This document shows positions 26,220 through 35,251 of a stretch of DNA of 64,000 bases, piece after piece. Numbering within the stretch: the first letter of the stretch is position 1; each line of letters opens with the position of its first letter. This DNA comes from JAABVD01 sp965204545 (GTDB lineage: Bacteria; Verrucomicrobiota; Verrucomicrobiia; Opitutales; UBA2995), in the NCBI GenBank assembly GCA_965204545.1, contig CBDBFA010000003.1, positions 3,100,001 to 3,164,000 on the forward strand, written 5' to 3'. The translations under genes were made by a program, and so were the position numbers. Below the pieces are notes generated by a model that did no database searches, had not been told where the DNA came from, and saw only the letters and a program-made list of their open reading frames with translations.

Positions 26220-27083
26220 TCAGCCGGGCTGGTTCTTCGGGTTGGTCGTGGAACCGGTGCCGATGCGGAGGCGGCGGTAGACCTGGGGCGGCTCGCCGGT
26301 CAGCTGCTTGAAGACCCGCGAGAGATGGAAGGCGTCGGCGAAGCCGGTGCTGGCCGAGATCTCTTCGACCGTCATGCCGGTGCGCAGCAGGAGGGCCTTG
26401 GCGGTCTCGACGCGCATCTCCCGCAGCACCGCCATGGGCGATCGTCTGGTAGCCCGGTTGAATGCATGCTGGAGCCCAGAGGGGCTCAAGCATGCATGGG
26501 CGGCGATATCGGCGATCCGGATTCGCTCGTGCAGATGCTGCCGCATGAACCTGTGTGCCCGGAACACGGCCTCCGGCAGCATCGACTGCTGCTTCCCGAG
26601 CAGGAACCATCCCTCCTTGCGCGGCGCCGTGAGCAGCATCCCGACCAAAAGGCAAAGGTAGCCGTGCCCGGCGAGTCCATCGAAGTCTGAGGAACTCTGG
26701 AAGTCCGGCAGTCGTTCCAGCTGGCGCATCGCGGAACTCTCGTGATCGGAAATCCGCCAGAACCCGCGATCACGGGCCAGGCGGCCGGCCAGCGCTTCGG
26801 AGTGCACCTCGAAGTAGACTCCGATGCTCTTGCAGGTGCCTTCGGGCACTCGTTCGTCGTGGACGGTGCCGGGAGCATACAGGATGCCCTCCCCGAATCC
26901 GAGGCCCATCCAGGGCTCGGGAGGGCTTTTCACCTCCATGCCCCCCGAAACGATCAGTTCGAGCAGCCAGTACTGGACCGCCTCCGTCCGCCGGGATTGG
27001 CGGTTGTCCATGGTCCACGACCCCGGCATCACCAAGGCGAGCTCGTATGCAGAATTATGCATTTTATTTCCAGTTTTAGCCAT
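26220..27083 (-). CDS. AraC family transcriptional regulator
   Basis: A 287-residue protein starting at the ATG at 27083. An N-terminal cupin-like sensor region (about 30-150, with GILYAPGTVHDERVP) is followed by a C-terminal double helix-turn-helix domain (about 185-275). The latter includes IRIADIAAHACLSPSGLQHAFN, interrupted here only as a motif, and VEEISASTGFADAFHLSRVFKQLTG. It is divergent from the GH2 gene and likely controls it in response to a sugar ligand. Its first 24 codons (MAKTGNKMHNSAYELALV, then MPGSW) are the only ones repeated at other ALR sites, and here they continue into a full gene. GC-rich body sequence contrasts with the AT-richer ALR head. Confidence 0.92.
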   Translation of the reverse strand: MAKTGNKMHNSAYELALVMPGSWTMDNRQSRRTEAVQYWLLELIVSGGMEVKSPPEPWMGLGFGEGILYAPGTVHDERVPEGTCKSIGVYFEVHSEALAGRLARDRGFWRISDHESSAMRQLERLPDFQSSSDFDGLAGHGYLCLLVGMLLTAPRKEGWFLLGKQQSMLPEAVFRAHRFMRQHLHERIRIADIAAHACLSPSGLQHAFNRATRRSPMAVLREMRVETAKALLLRTGMTVEEISASTGFADAFHLSRVFKQLTGEPPQVYRRLRIGTGSTTNPKNQPG

Positions 27084-27170
27084 GGTTTCCGGATCGCGTA
27101 TGTGTTAGAAAATATCCATTAAGAATATTACCCTGATGGGCATCGATCCGCAAGTTTTTTTGTCCTTCGC
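27016..27170 (+). repeat. ALR6, AraC-leader repeat joined to the intact AraC gene
   Basis: Plus-oriented copy spanning the first codons of the AraC gene (complement) and the region upstream of GH2. It runs from CGACCCCGGCATCACCAAGG through GTTTCCGGATCGCGTATGTG to TACCCTGATGGGCATCGATC. This is the only copy whose AraC side continues into a complete regulator, so it is probably closest to the source arrangement. It should contain the divergent promoters and the AraC operator (inference). Confidence 0.85.
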
Positions 27171-27201
27171 GTGCAGGATTAGACATGTGGACACTTATGC
27201 T

Positions 27202-27396
27202 ATGAACGTCACCACCATGGATATCGTCGTCTTCGCGTCCTATTTCATTTTGATCCTGACGATCGCGCTACGTGCGGCCCTCTCCGAGCGTCACGCCCGG
27301 GTGGGCATCCTCGCCTGTCTGGTCATGAATGCGCCGCGTCCGCTGGTCACCGCCATGGTCGGTCTGCTGGACTTCTACAAGCAGTACGAAAATCTT
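27202..27396 (+). other. Composite leader, transporter-like fragment before GH2
   Basis: In frame with GH2, a stretch beginning MNVTTMDIVVFASYFILIL looks like the first transmembrane helix of a sodium:solute symporter. It is followed by unrelated residues (VMNAPRPLVTAMVGLLDFY) and then by GH2's own signal peptide. I read it as joined gene scraps, not part of the mature enzyme. A long N-terminal extension cannot be excluded. Confidence 0.4.
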
Positions 27397-30300
27397 ATGT
27401 TCTCTGGCGGAGTGAATCGCAAATGGTGCCGTTATCTTATTATGGGCCTGCCATCAATCCTGGTTTCGGCTTCTGCTGCCGCTCAAGCGCAGCCGCGCGA
27501 AGCGACGCCGGCGATCGTGAACCCGGTCCTGAGATCGAGTTTCAGCCAGACAATAAGTCTGGACGGCAAGTGGGATTTTGCCACTGACCCCGGGAAGAAG
27601 GGCCAGGATCAACAGTGGTATCGCCCGGATGTGCCGTTGCCGAGCAAAAGGGACATCCAGGTGCCGGGTTGCTGGGAGGCACAAGGTGTAGGCGAACCCG
27701 GCTACAGCCAGCCCCCCGCAATCCGGATGGCCTGGGAAGTCGCCAATCGCCCGATCCTTGCCAACTATCACGGTTCGGCATGGTATCGCAAAACCATCAC
27801 AGTGCCGGACAATTGGCAGGGCAATAGAATCTGGATCAAGTTCGGGGGGATCAACTCGGCCGGCTGGATATGGATGAATGGAAATTTCGTGGCAAAACAC
27901 TACGAGTTTGCCGGCACCTACAAATACGATATCACCGATCTGGTGAGAGCTGGTCAGCCCGCGACAGTAGCGGTGCTGGTGCGCAATGACATCCCCAGCC
28001 TTCAGGGGGAGTCTCAATGCATTCGGGTCTATGGAGGATTATTCCGTTCCGTGGAGCTCGAGGCGACACCTTCTGTCTTCGTCGACTATGCCTACGTCCG
28101 GGGCGACCTTGATGCGAAATCGGCAGCGGTGCACGCGACAATTCGATCGGAGGCTTCCGAGGATCAAGAGGTACATGTCGAAGTGGAGGTAAGCACGCTC
28201 ATTGGGAAGAGTGCCGGCAAGGCAGGTAAGCCAGTAACTGTCGATGCGGGAAAGACCCGCGAGGTTATTGTCGACATTCCGTTAGAGCCATTTCAGGCAT
28301 GGTCCCCTGAGCGTCCTAATCTGTATCGGGCCGATATTGTGCTCACGCAGGGCGGCACGCCCGTTCACGGCTGGGTCGAGCGGTTCGGGGTCAAGAAATT
28401 CGAGACACGCAACAAGCAGTTCTGGCTGAACAACAAGCCGTATTTCCTGCGGGGCTTCGGCGACGATCACACATATCCGTTAACCATTTGTTCGCCTGCC
28501 GACCGTAAAGCGCATGTTGAGAACCTTTCCAAGGCTAAGGCCTTCGGTTTTGGTTTCGTGCGTCATCATACGCATGTTGAGCTGCCTGAATACTTTGAAG
28601 CGGCTGACGAAGTGGGAATGATGGTGCAGCCGGAACTTCCCTACCTGGCAAAGCCAAGTTCCGTGCCCAACGAGTATGGTATCTCGCACATGTCGGGTGG
28701 TCGCGTTGATCCGCTGGCGGATTTGCGGACACTTGTCAGACATTTCAGAAGGCACGTCTCCCTTGCCGTCTATGGCGGCGGAAATGAGGGCCACTACAGC
28801 GATGCCCTGGGGCGCCGGCTTTATGATCTGGCCAAAGAGCTGGATCCTTCCCGCCCCTGGCTCGCCCAGGACGGAGACAACCAGATCAATACTGCCAGCG
28901 GCCTCAATACACAGCTTACCGGGGAGTATTCGGACTTTCAGACCATGACCCGCGTCGGCAGCGGGGACCCATTCCAGATACCTATTCTGGAAGAGGAAGA
29001 CAAATGGCCGCTGGTGCAGCACGAATTCCAGAGTTTCAGCACCGGTCCGGATCCGCGACTGGAACCGAAATACCGCGATGGCTATGCGCCGGATCGAAGG
29101 CTGGCCGATGCAAAGGCTCTTGTCGAGGCAGTGGGACTGGACTGGAGGTGGGGCGACGCTTGTCTCGATGCAGGCCATAAACTCCAATCCATATTTCATA
29201 AGATCGGCCTTGAAAGCGCCAGGCTTGATCCGCGTCTCGATGGCTATACACTGTGGCTGCTGGTCGACTTCCCTCCCTTCGCATACAATGGCCTTATGGA
29301 TGTCTTCTACGGCCAAAAGCAAAGTACACCCGAATATTTTAGAACCTTTAATCAACCGGTGGTGCTGCTGGCCAAGCATCCGGACCCGCAACCGGGGCTT
29401 TTTATAACCCATGAAAAATGGCCCTCATTGGGGCCTCCGGATTACGTATTTGATCAAGCCGCTATCGAGAAAAGGATGACTGACAATCCTGCCGTGATGA
29501 GGCCGATGTTAAACGCATTTTATGACCGACCGGTCTATGCCTCCGGGCAAACCATCCCGGTAGAATGGGTAGTTTCCAATTTTGGACAAGCTCCCATTGA
29601 GAATGCAAAGATGACATGGCGTTTGTTGGACGGGAAAAAAGTTTTGTCGAAGAAGAGCTTGTTGAATGTTGCGGTTGCGATTGGTGATGTGGCAACCGTC
29701 ACAAGAGCCGAAATAGCTTTGCCCCAGGTAACCAAACCGCTCAAAGCCAGATTGGAACTGGCTATCGATCGCGGCAAATGGTCCAACAGTTGGGATATCT
29801 GGGTTTTTCCTGAGCTAAAGAAGAAAGCCGACCTCGGCCAGAAACTGGCTGTCAGTGAAGGGCTTTATGATCTGCTTTCAAGCCGTTATGATAACGTGGT
29901 TCGCCTGACCGATCCAGCTGCAAACGATGCTAAAGTGCTGATTGCTGATGGTGATGGAGATGTCATTGTCGAATCGCTCATGCAGGGCAAAAGGGTGTTG
30001 TGCCTGGACCTACCCAACCGGGAAAGAATTACTGTCGGTGCGCGGCGGATGGGCAGCTGGTTCTGGCGTGAACAGGCAGGTACAGTGATTGAGGCGGGAC
30101 ATCCTGCGTTTGGCGATTTTCCCAACGAGGGCTTTATGAACCAGCCGTGGTTCAGGTTAATGGACCGGGCGACGAAACTGATGCCCGAAGGTCCCGTCAA
30201 GCAGGCTGACCTGTTGATGGTCGGCTGGGGGAACGTGGCGGAATTCTCCTACTCGTTCGATACGAACGTGGGATACTTCTCGTACGTGTTCGAGGCGAAG

Positions 30301-30486
30301 GCGGGCAATGGCGCCGTGCTTGTCTGTGGCCTGGACTTGACCCGGAAGACGCGCAACATGCCCGAATCCGCCTATCTCCTTGACCAGATGATCCGCTACG
30401 TCGCCTCCGGCGACTTCGCGCCGGACGGGTCGATCGATCCCGCCTTCTTCAAGGGCTGGAGGGGGTTAATCTTTCAGAACGACTAA
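27397..30486 (+). CDS. Glycoside hydrolase family 2 protein
   Basis: A 1029-residue protein. I chose the ATG at 27397 because it opens a good Sec signal peptide (NRKWCRYLIMGLPS, cleaved near AAAQA). The sugar-binding domain (SLDGKWDFATDPG, VPGCWEAQG, AWYRKTITVP) is followed by an immunoglobulin-like domain and a TIM barrel. The acid/base glutamate is E464 in YGGGNEG and the likely nucleophile is E543 in LVQHEFQSF. This fits beta-galactosidase, beta-glucuronidase or related activity on a polysaccharide side chain. It probably acts in the periplasm. It is divergent from the AraC gene, its likely regulator. The frame remains open upstream to 27136. Confidence 0.9.
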   Translation: MFSGGVNRKWCRYLIMGLPSILVSASAAAQAQPREATPAIVNPVLRSSFSQTISLDGKWDFATDPGKKGQDQQWYRPDVPLPSKRDIQVPGCWEAQGVGEPGYSQPPAIRMAWEVANRPILANYHGSAWYRKTITVPDNWQGNRIWIKFGGINSAGWIWMNGNFVAKHYEFAGTYKYDITDLVRAGQPATVAVLVRNDIPSLQGESQCIRVYGGLFRSVELEATPSVFVDYAYVRGDLDAKSAAVHATIRSEASEDQEVHVEVEVSTLIGKSAGKAGKPVTVDAGKTREVIVDIPLEPFQAWSPERPNLYRADIVLTQGGTPVHGWVERFGVKKFETRNKQFWLNNKPYFLRGFGDDHTYPLTICSPADRKAHVENLSKAKAFGFGFVRHHTHVELPEYFEAADEVGMMVQPELPYLAKPSSVPNEYGISHMSGGRVDPLADLRTLVRHFRRHVSLAVYGGGNEGHYSDALGRRLYDLAKELDPSRPWLAQDGDNQINTASGLNTQLTGEYSDFQTMTRVGSGDPFQIPILEEEDKWPLVQHEFQSFSTGPDPRLEPKYRDGYAPDRRLADAKALVEAVGLDWRWGDACLDAGHKLQSIFHKIGLESARLDPRLDGYTLWLLVDFPPFAYNGLMDVFYGQKQSTPEYFRTFNQPVVLLAKHPDPQPGLFITHEKWPSLGPPDYVFDQAAIEKRMTDNPAVMRPMLNAFYDRPVYASGQTIPVEWVVSNFGQAPIENAKMTWRLLDGKKVLSKKSLLNVAVAIGDVATVTRAEIALPQVTKPLKARLELAIDRGKWSNSWDIWVFPELKKKADLGQKLAVSEGLYDLLSSRYDNVVRLTDPAANDAKVLIADGDGDVIVESLMQGKRVLCLDLPNRERITVGARRMGSWFWREQAGTVIEAGHPAFGDFPNEGFMNQPWFRLMDRATKLMPEGPVKQADLLMVGWGNVAEFSYSFDTNVGYFSYVFEAKAGNGAVLVCGLDLTRKTRNMPESAYLLDQMIRYVASGDFAPDGSIDPAFFKGWRGLIFQND

Positions 30487-30491
30487 TCGTT

Positions 30492-30730
30492 ATGGTGTTA
30501 AAATCAGAGGTTGCAGTGATGGATAGAGATTTCAGAAACGATGTTGCGTTTCTGGAAAAACATGTAGAGGTAATCATGCTTTCTTCGGATGAGAGCTTGG
30601 CTAAGGTCGCAGTTGTTCCCCAGTATCAGGGGCGCGTAATGACCAGCACCGCCAGCGGAGAAGAAAGCTTCGGTTGGCTAAACTACGAGGCGATTGCCTC
30701 GAACGCGAGATCGCGCTACTTCTGCGACCC
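30492..30730 (+). pseudogene. Truncated DUF6786-like gene, 5' fragment
   Basis: About 78 codons match the N-terminus of DUF6786 proteins: DVAFLEKHVEVIMLSSDE, VAVVPQYQGRVMTSTASGEE, SFGWLNYEAIAS. Full members are several hundred residues long. Here the frame runs into ALR7 and stops after the tail NSYAGLFMLFPVPAMVSG. The start lies 6 bp after the GH2 stop, so it was probably the next gene of that operon. A truncation with the rest lost is the simplest reading. Confidence 0.7.
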
Positions 30731-30816
30731 CGGCAACACCAAGGCGAACTCCTATGCAGGATTGTTCATGTTATTTCCAGTTCCAGCCATGGTTTCCGGA
30801 TAGCGTATGTGGTAAG
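30725..30816 (+). repeat. ALR7, AraC-leader repeat
   Basis: Plus-oriented copy from CGACCCCGGCAACACCAAGG to GTATGTGGTAAGAA, close to ALR3. On the minus strand the AraC-like start at 30790 reads MAGTGNNMNNPA and then stops at TAG, so this copy cannot encode a regulator. It truncates the DUF6786-like gene and lies about 100 bp upstream of the glycosidase-like gene at 30917. Confidence 0.85.
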
Positions 30817-30916
30817 AATAGCCTGCGGTCGCCTAAGATGCGTGGTTAACCTTGTCCTCTCGTCTCTGGCAGATGGGTTCCGGCGAATGCCAATAATTCA
30901 TGGAAGGAAATTTTCG

Positions 30917-33900
30917 ATGCCTAATAAGAAAAACAAAATCTCATTGGGTTTGATTGTGACTATGGTACTGGCTATTACTTTTGCAGGGCAGGCCACAGGA
31001 GAGTCGAATTCGGATAATACGGTAAATGCAAGTTTCTTCGATGCAGGTCTGTTCGCACGTGTGGTTACATTTAACCCGGATCAGCAAGACGGGGTTACTT
31101 CGAGCCGTTACGAAACTTTTCGTGAAGATGAAGTGTTCCTCGAGGCCGACATCCCCGCAGACGAAAATGGAAATTACCGGGCGCATCGTCATCAGGATGG
31201 TCGCGGGTGCATTGGTCTGCAATGGGTTTTGGCCAAAGAAATAAAACGTCTGGAACTGCAAAGGGAATCCGGGGCCCCTATGCCCTCCGCGAAAGGGCTT
31301 AAGGTTCAGTATTGGCAGGGACAGTCGTACTGGCAGGGCAAATGGCATGACATAACCTCTCCAATAACGGTCGAAGGTGACCTAGCGGTTGTCCAGTGCG
31401 TACCAACGGTCAAAACGACACGCATACGATGGATATTGCCGGCGGTTGACGCACCGATAACAGTGGCAAAGCCCCGTGCAGTTACAATGGCCATGACAGA
31501 TAAAGGCAAGTTACGTTTTGATGCGGGGAAAGGCCGTACAGGGAAAGCTTTAGTTGAGATACAAAACGGTTACTTCATTAGGGGTGAGAACAAAGCCAGC
31601 AGTTTGGAATGGGATCTGTCACATTCGAAAGAAGTGGTCGTAGAGTATAACATGTTGGGCCAAACAACGGGATGCCAGACGGTTCTGTCGTTCTGGATAG
31701 ACGACACAAGCGGTTACGGACCTGAAAAACACGCCATTGGCATTGGCGTTGAAGATGTAATAGCTAATGAGTATGCTTATATCAGTGACTATGGCCTGTG
31801 CGTGTTAAAGGACGGTTACAGGCGTACCGCGGACGAAATTGGTGCGGAACTGGCCGACGGGTTCGATGTTTTGACAGAGGTCAGGAAGATGCCTGACCAA
31901 ACGTTCGAGCAGGCGTTGACGGCTCGGGTTATCAAGGAAAACCTAGCTCCCATTATGGTGAGCTTGGCGTGCGACAATCGCAAATTCGTCGTGTATCGCG
32001 ATGGGGCGGTATTTTTCACGGCCGAACCGGAACAGGGAGGTGTGACATTAATCGGTGATACCGTACCTTATTCCGTGTATCCTTTAGAACTTAGCTTTGC
32101 CGTTAATAACCGCAAGTCGAATGGATTAAAACGCAAATTGCATGGCGGATGGACACCTGTTCCGGAAATTACAACGAATTATGAAGGCATCGACTATCTG
32201 CAGCGCACGTTTGTCGCACCTTACGGCTCGGTTGATGAGCAGGCCCATCCATACATGAACCAGAGGCCCTTATGTGTAACGCAGATGAAGTTGGAAAACA
32301 CCAGCGGCCAGAAGCAGCAGATCTCGATGGCGGTTACATTGAAAGAAAACAATGCCGCCCAAGCCAATGTAACGGTCACAAATAAAAAGGGTTATTTCGT
32401 TTTTAATGGCCGCAAGTTTGCTGTCTGTGATATTTCCTCAGCAAAAGGATTGTCACTGAAAAATCAGGGTGGCCAGCTAATTATCGAAGGCGAACTCGCG
32501 GCAGGGCAAGAAGCCGAATGTATGGTCTCCGTGATCAATCATCTTAAGGAAGAGACGCTTGCCGAAATCGATTCGTTAAACGCCGGGCAGGGTGATCAGC
32601 TTTTAAAAACAACGATGGATTACTGGCAGGGCATCATGACCGAGGCTGCACAGATCGAATTGCCCGACAAGAAGCTAGAGGATGTTATTTACGCATCGGT
32701 GGTGCACTGCCTGATGGCTTCGCGTAATGAAGAGTTGGGTGACCGCTTCGTGGCATGGGGAGCCTCGTCTGATTACGGATTCATGGAAGGCGAAGCAAAC
32801 CCGATCATCAAGGGTCTGGACATGCTGGGTCACCATGATTATGCCGGGCGAGCTCTTGACTATACCATGCATCATCTTACGCCCGACGGAGTGATACGTT
32901 TGCCGGGATTTGCGTATACTCCGCTTATTGGAACGGCGTGGCATTTATGGGCGGTAGGAAATCATTACGAGTTGACCGAAGATAAGGATTGGCTACGTAA
33001 GGCTGCTCAAAGACTTTCCTGGTCAAGCCGCTGGGTTGTCAGGCAGGCGGAGAAGACCAAACGCCTGTCGCCAACGATGGAAAAGCTGCCCGAGTACGGA
33101 TTGGTTCCGCCCGGAGTAACAGCCGACTGGAATTTGTACTGTTACCGTTACATGATGATGGCCTTGTATTATGCCGGACTGAGGGATACTGCCAGTGCAT
33201 TGAGCGAAATTGATTACCCCGATGCCGACCAGTTGAAGCAAAGCGCAAAGGAACTGGGCGAAAATATTCTCAGGGCCTATCAGTGGTCGCAATCGCGAAC
33301 GGCGGCATGGCCTCAGCCCAACGGCACGATGTCACAGGCCTATCCTACTTCTTTATTTAACCTTGGTACTGCGGCGGGAGTTCACGGCGGTGCGGACATG
33401 AACCGGGCGGTGGCATACGATGTGGAACTGGGCGCAAACCATCTTGGTGTCATGGAGATTCTTGACCCGATGAGCCAGGAGATCGGTACGATGCTGGAAC
33501 ATCTTGAAAATGTACACTTTATTACCGGCCACGGTTGGGTCAGTGCCGGGCGTACCGATTACACCAAGGAATTGAATCAGTCCGAATGGTTCAATCGCGG
33601 AGGATTCGGCAAGATACAGCCGTATTATGGGCGATTTGCGCAACTTTATGCCTTGCGTGATGATATCAAGCCGTTTTTGCGTTCTTACTTTAACTCGCTT
33701 GTTTACCTGCTGGACCTTGAGGTTTTGAGCATTTGGGAACACGCTATTAACCAGTGGAGTCGCACTCCTACTACTAGCCGGCCCTGGGCCTGGAACAAAA
33801 CCCATGAGACGGGATATTTTCTGCAGCAGTCGCGTATGATGCTCGTCCAGGAGCGGGGCGACGAACTCTGGCTTGCTCCGTTTGTGACCTCAGGTTGGAT

Positions 33901-34189
33901 GCAGGACGGCATGCGTTTGGCCGTCAGGCAGGCCTCCACTGAGTTCGGGAGTGTTGGCTATGAGATGGTTTCCCACGTAGCAGAGGGCTACATTGACGCT
34001 GTCATTGATCCACCCTCACGCGCCACGCCCGGGAAGCTCGTCGTCCGCTTCCGTCATCCTGACGAAAAGCCTATCCGGTCGGTTGAGGTAGACGGGAAGA
34101 AGCATGGGGAATTCGATCCCGAAAAGGGTTCGGTTTTCATTGAACCGGGGACGGGGAGTATTCGCATTCGGGCACGTTTCGACACGTAG
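30917..34189 (+). CDS. Secreted six-hairpin (alpha/alpha)6 glycosidase-like protein
   Basis: A 1090-residue protein; the ATG at 30917 follows a GGAAGGA ribosome site. A signal peptide covers about residues 1-29 (ends GQATGE). The N-terminal half (to about 560) looks like beta-sandwich domains. The C-terminal half (about 560-1010) has repeated helical hairpins with aromatic, sugar-binding-like motifs (VAWGASSDYGFMEGEANP, GFAYTPLIGTAWHLW, ADWNLYCYRYMMMALYYAG, TGHGWVSAGRTDY). This matches the six-hairpin glycosidase superfamily, which includes alpha-L-rhamnosidases. I cannot name the family or the substrate. The gene's AT-richer codon use differs from GH2 upstream. It probably works with GH2 on the same glycan. 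Confidence 0.8.
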   Translation: MPNKKNKISLGLIVTMVLAITFAGQATGESNSDNTVNASFFDAGLFARVVTFNPDQQDGVTSSRYETFREDEVFLEADIPADENGNYRAHRHQDGRGCIGLQWVLAKEIKRLELQRESGAPMPSAKGLKVQYWQGQSYWQGKWHDITSPITVEGDLAVVQCVPTVKTTRIRWILPAVDAPITVAKPRAVTMAMTDKGKLRFDAGKGRTGKALVEIQNGYFIRGENKASSLEWDLSHSKEVVVEYNMLGQTTGCQTVLSFWIDDTSGYGPEKHAIGIGVEDVIANEYAYISDYGLCVLKDGYRRTADEIGAELADGFDVLTEVRKMPDQTFEQALTARVIKENLAPIMVSLACDNRKFVVYRDGAVFFTAEPEQGGVTLIGDTVPYSVYPLELSFAVNNRKSNGLKRKLHGGWTPVPEITTNYEGIDYLQRTFVAPYGSVDEQAHPYMNQRPLCVTQMKLENTSGQKQQISMAVTLKENNAAQANVTVTNKKGYFVFNGRKFAVCDISSAKGLSLKNQGGQLIIEGELAAGQEAECMVSVINHLKEETLAEIDSLNAGQGDQLLKTTMDYWQGIMTEAAQIELPDKKLEDVIYASVVHCLMASRNEELGDRFVAWGASSDYGFMEGEANPIIKGLDMLGHHDYAGRALDYTMHHLTPDGVIRLPGFAYTPLIGTAWHLWAVGNHYELTEDKDWLRKAAQRLSWSSRWVVRQAEKTKRLSPTMEKLPEYGLVPPGVTADWNLYCYRYMMMALYYAGLRDTASALSEIDYPDADQLKQSAKELGENILRAYQWSQSRTAAWPQPNGTMSQAYPTSLFNLGTAAGVHGGADMNRAVAYDVELGANHLGVMEILDPMSQEIGTMLEHLENVHFITGHGWVSAGRTDYTKELNQSEWFNRGGFGKIQPYYGRFAQLYALRDDIKPFLRSYFNSLVYLLDLEVLSIWEHAINQWSRTPTTSRPWAWNKTHETGYFLQQSRMMLVQERGDELWLAPFVTSGWMQDGMRLAVRQASTEFGSVGYEMVSHVAEGYIDAVIDPPSRATPGKLVVRFRHPDEKPIRSVEVDGKKHGEFDPEKGSVFIEPGTGSIRIRARFDT

Positions 34190-34573
34190 CGGGAAGTAGA
34201 CACCTGCAGGGCTTCAGCCGGCGCAACGGACCCGCAGTGAACCTGAGAGATTGAGGTTTCCCCTCCCTTGGGCCAAGCCATTGTGTGATGAGGTCAAGGC
34301 TCCCGACTTGCACTAGCAGAAATGACTCAATTAAATAGAAGACAGCTGGATTCTCGAGAATAGCACTGTGACAGAACAACGGAATTATCAGAAGGAGCGA
34401 GTAGAGCCAGAGAATTGCTCTGCCTCAGGTGGGTGTCTGTACGGTGAGTCAGAAGATCCCGAGAAAGTTGGGCAGGAATCTATAGGTTGGTCGGGAAGCG
34501 TCGCTCCTCCGAACGCCCCTGTGTGAGGTGGCGGCCCGGGAAGTTTTAGATCCCCGGGCCCAATCAGCGATAG
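34190..34573 (+). other. Intergenic region upstream of transposase remnant
   Basis: About 380 bp with no gene recognised. It contains a perfect 8-bp inverted repeat GGCCCGGG / CCCGGGCC (34533-34540 and 34553-34560) with a 12-nt loop. It may include decayed insertion-sequence DNA, since the transposase remnant lacks its N-terminal two thirds. Confidence 0.5.
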
Positions 34574-35251
34574 CGATACGATAGTTGCACAGAACAGCCC
34601 CTCAAGAGCCGGATCGAAGCGGGTCGCTTGAAGGATCCTAAAAAGATTCAACGCTGCATCGGTCGGTTAGAGGCCAACCATCCCGGGGTGCAGCGTTTTT
34701 ATCACCTTGAGTATACCCAGGCCGCCGGGGAGCAGGCAGGAGCGAAAAAGGGAACCCTGCACTGGAGGCGAAAGGATCAGCGCTATGAAGAAAATGCCCA
34801 ACTTTTCGGCTGCTATGTGCTGCGCACCAATCGGGATGGTTTCAGCGCTTCTGAGCTTTGGCGCTTGTACATGACTTTGACTCGGGCTGAAAGGGGTTTC
34901 AAAGCGCTCAAAAGCGACTTGGGTCTAAGGCCCAACTACCACCAGATCGACCGGCGCGCGCAAGGCCATGTCTTTATCAGTATATTAGCCTATCATCTGC
35001 TGCGTTTTATCCAATACAGCTTGGAGCAGCAGGGCGACACTCGTTGTTGGTGCACCATCAAGCGGGTTTTGCAAACCCATACCTATGCCACGGTCATATT
35101 ACCGACTTGCCAAGGCAAGGTCTATCACCTGCGCAAGGCGGGCATCCCCGAGGCAAGCCACAAGCAAATTTACAATCTTTTGGGCATAAAGTGGGATGAA
35201 TTACCCGTAAAGAAACGTATGTTCGAACGGAAAGTGGCGCCGATTTTGTAG
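34574..35251 (+). pseudogene. IS1634-family (IS4-like) transposase, C-terminal remnant
   Basis: The frame is open from a TAG at 34571 to the stop at 35251, about 225 codons; full transposases of this family are near 550 residues. Signatures are EAGRLKDPKKIQRCIGRLEA, GCYVLRTNRDGFSASELWRL, and YMTLTRAERGFKALKSDLGL carrying the catalytic glutamate. The DD part of the catalytic triad is missing, so it is inactive. It lies at the boundary between the two repeat landscapes of the window. Confidence 0.88.

Noticed and set aside
34533..34560. GGCCCGGG/CCCGGGCC hairpin considered as a transposon end or terminator
   Set aside because: It has no T run, no matching second end and no clear target duplication; kept only as a note in the intergenic entry.
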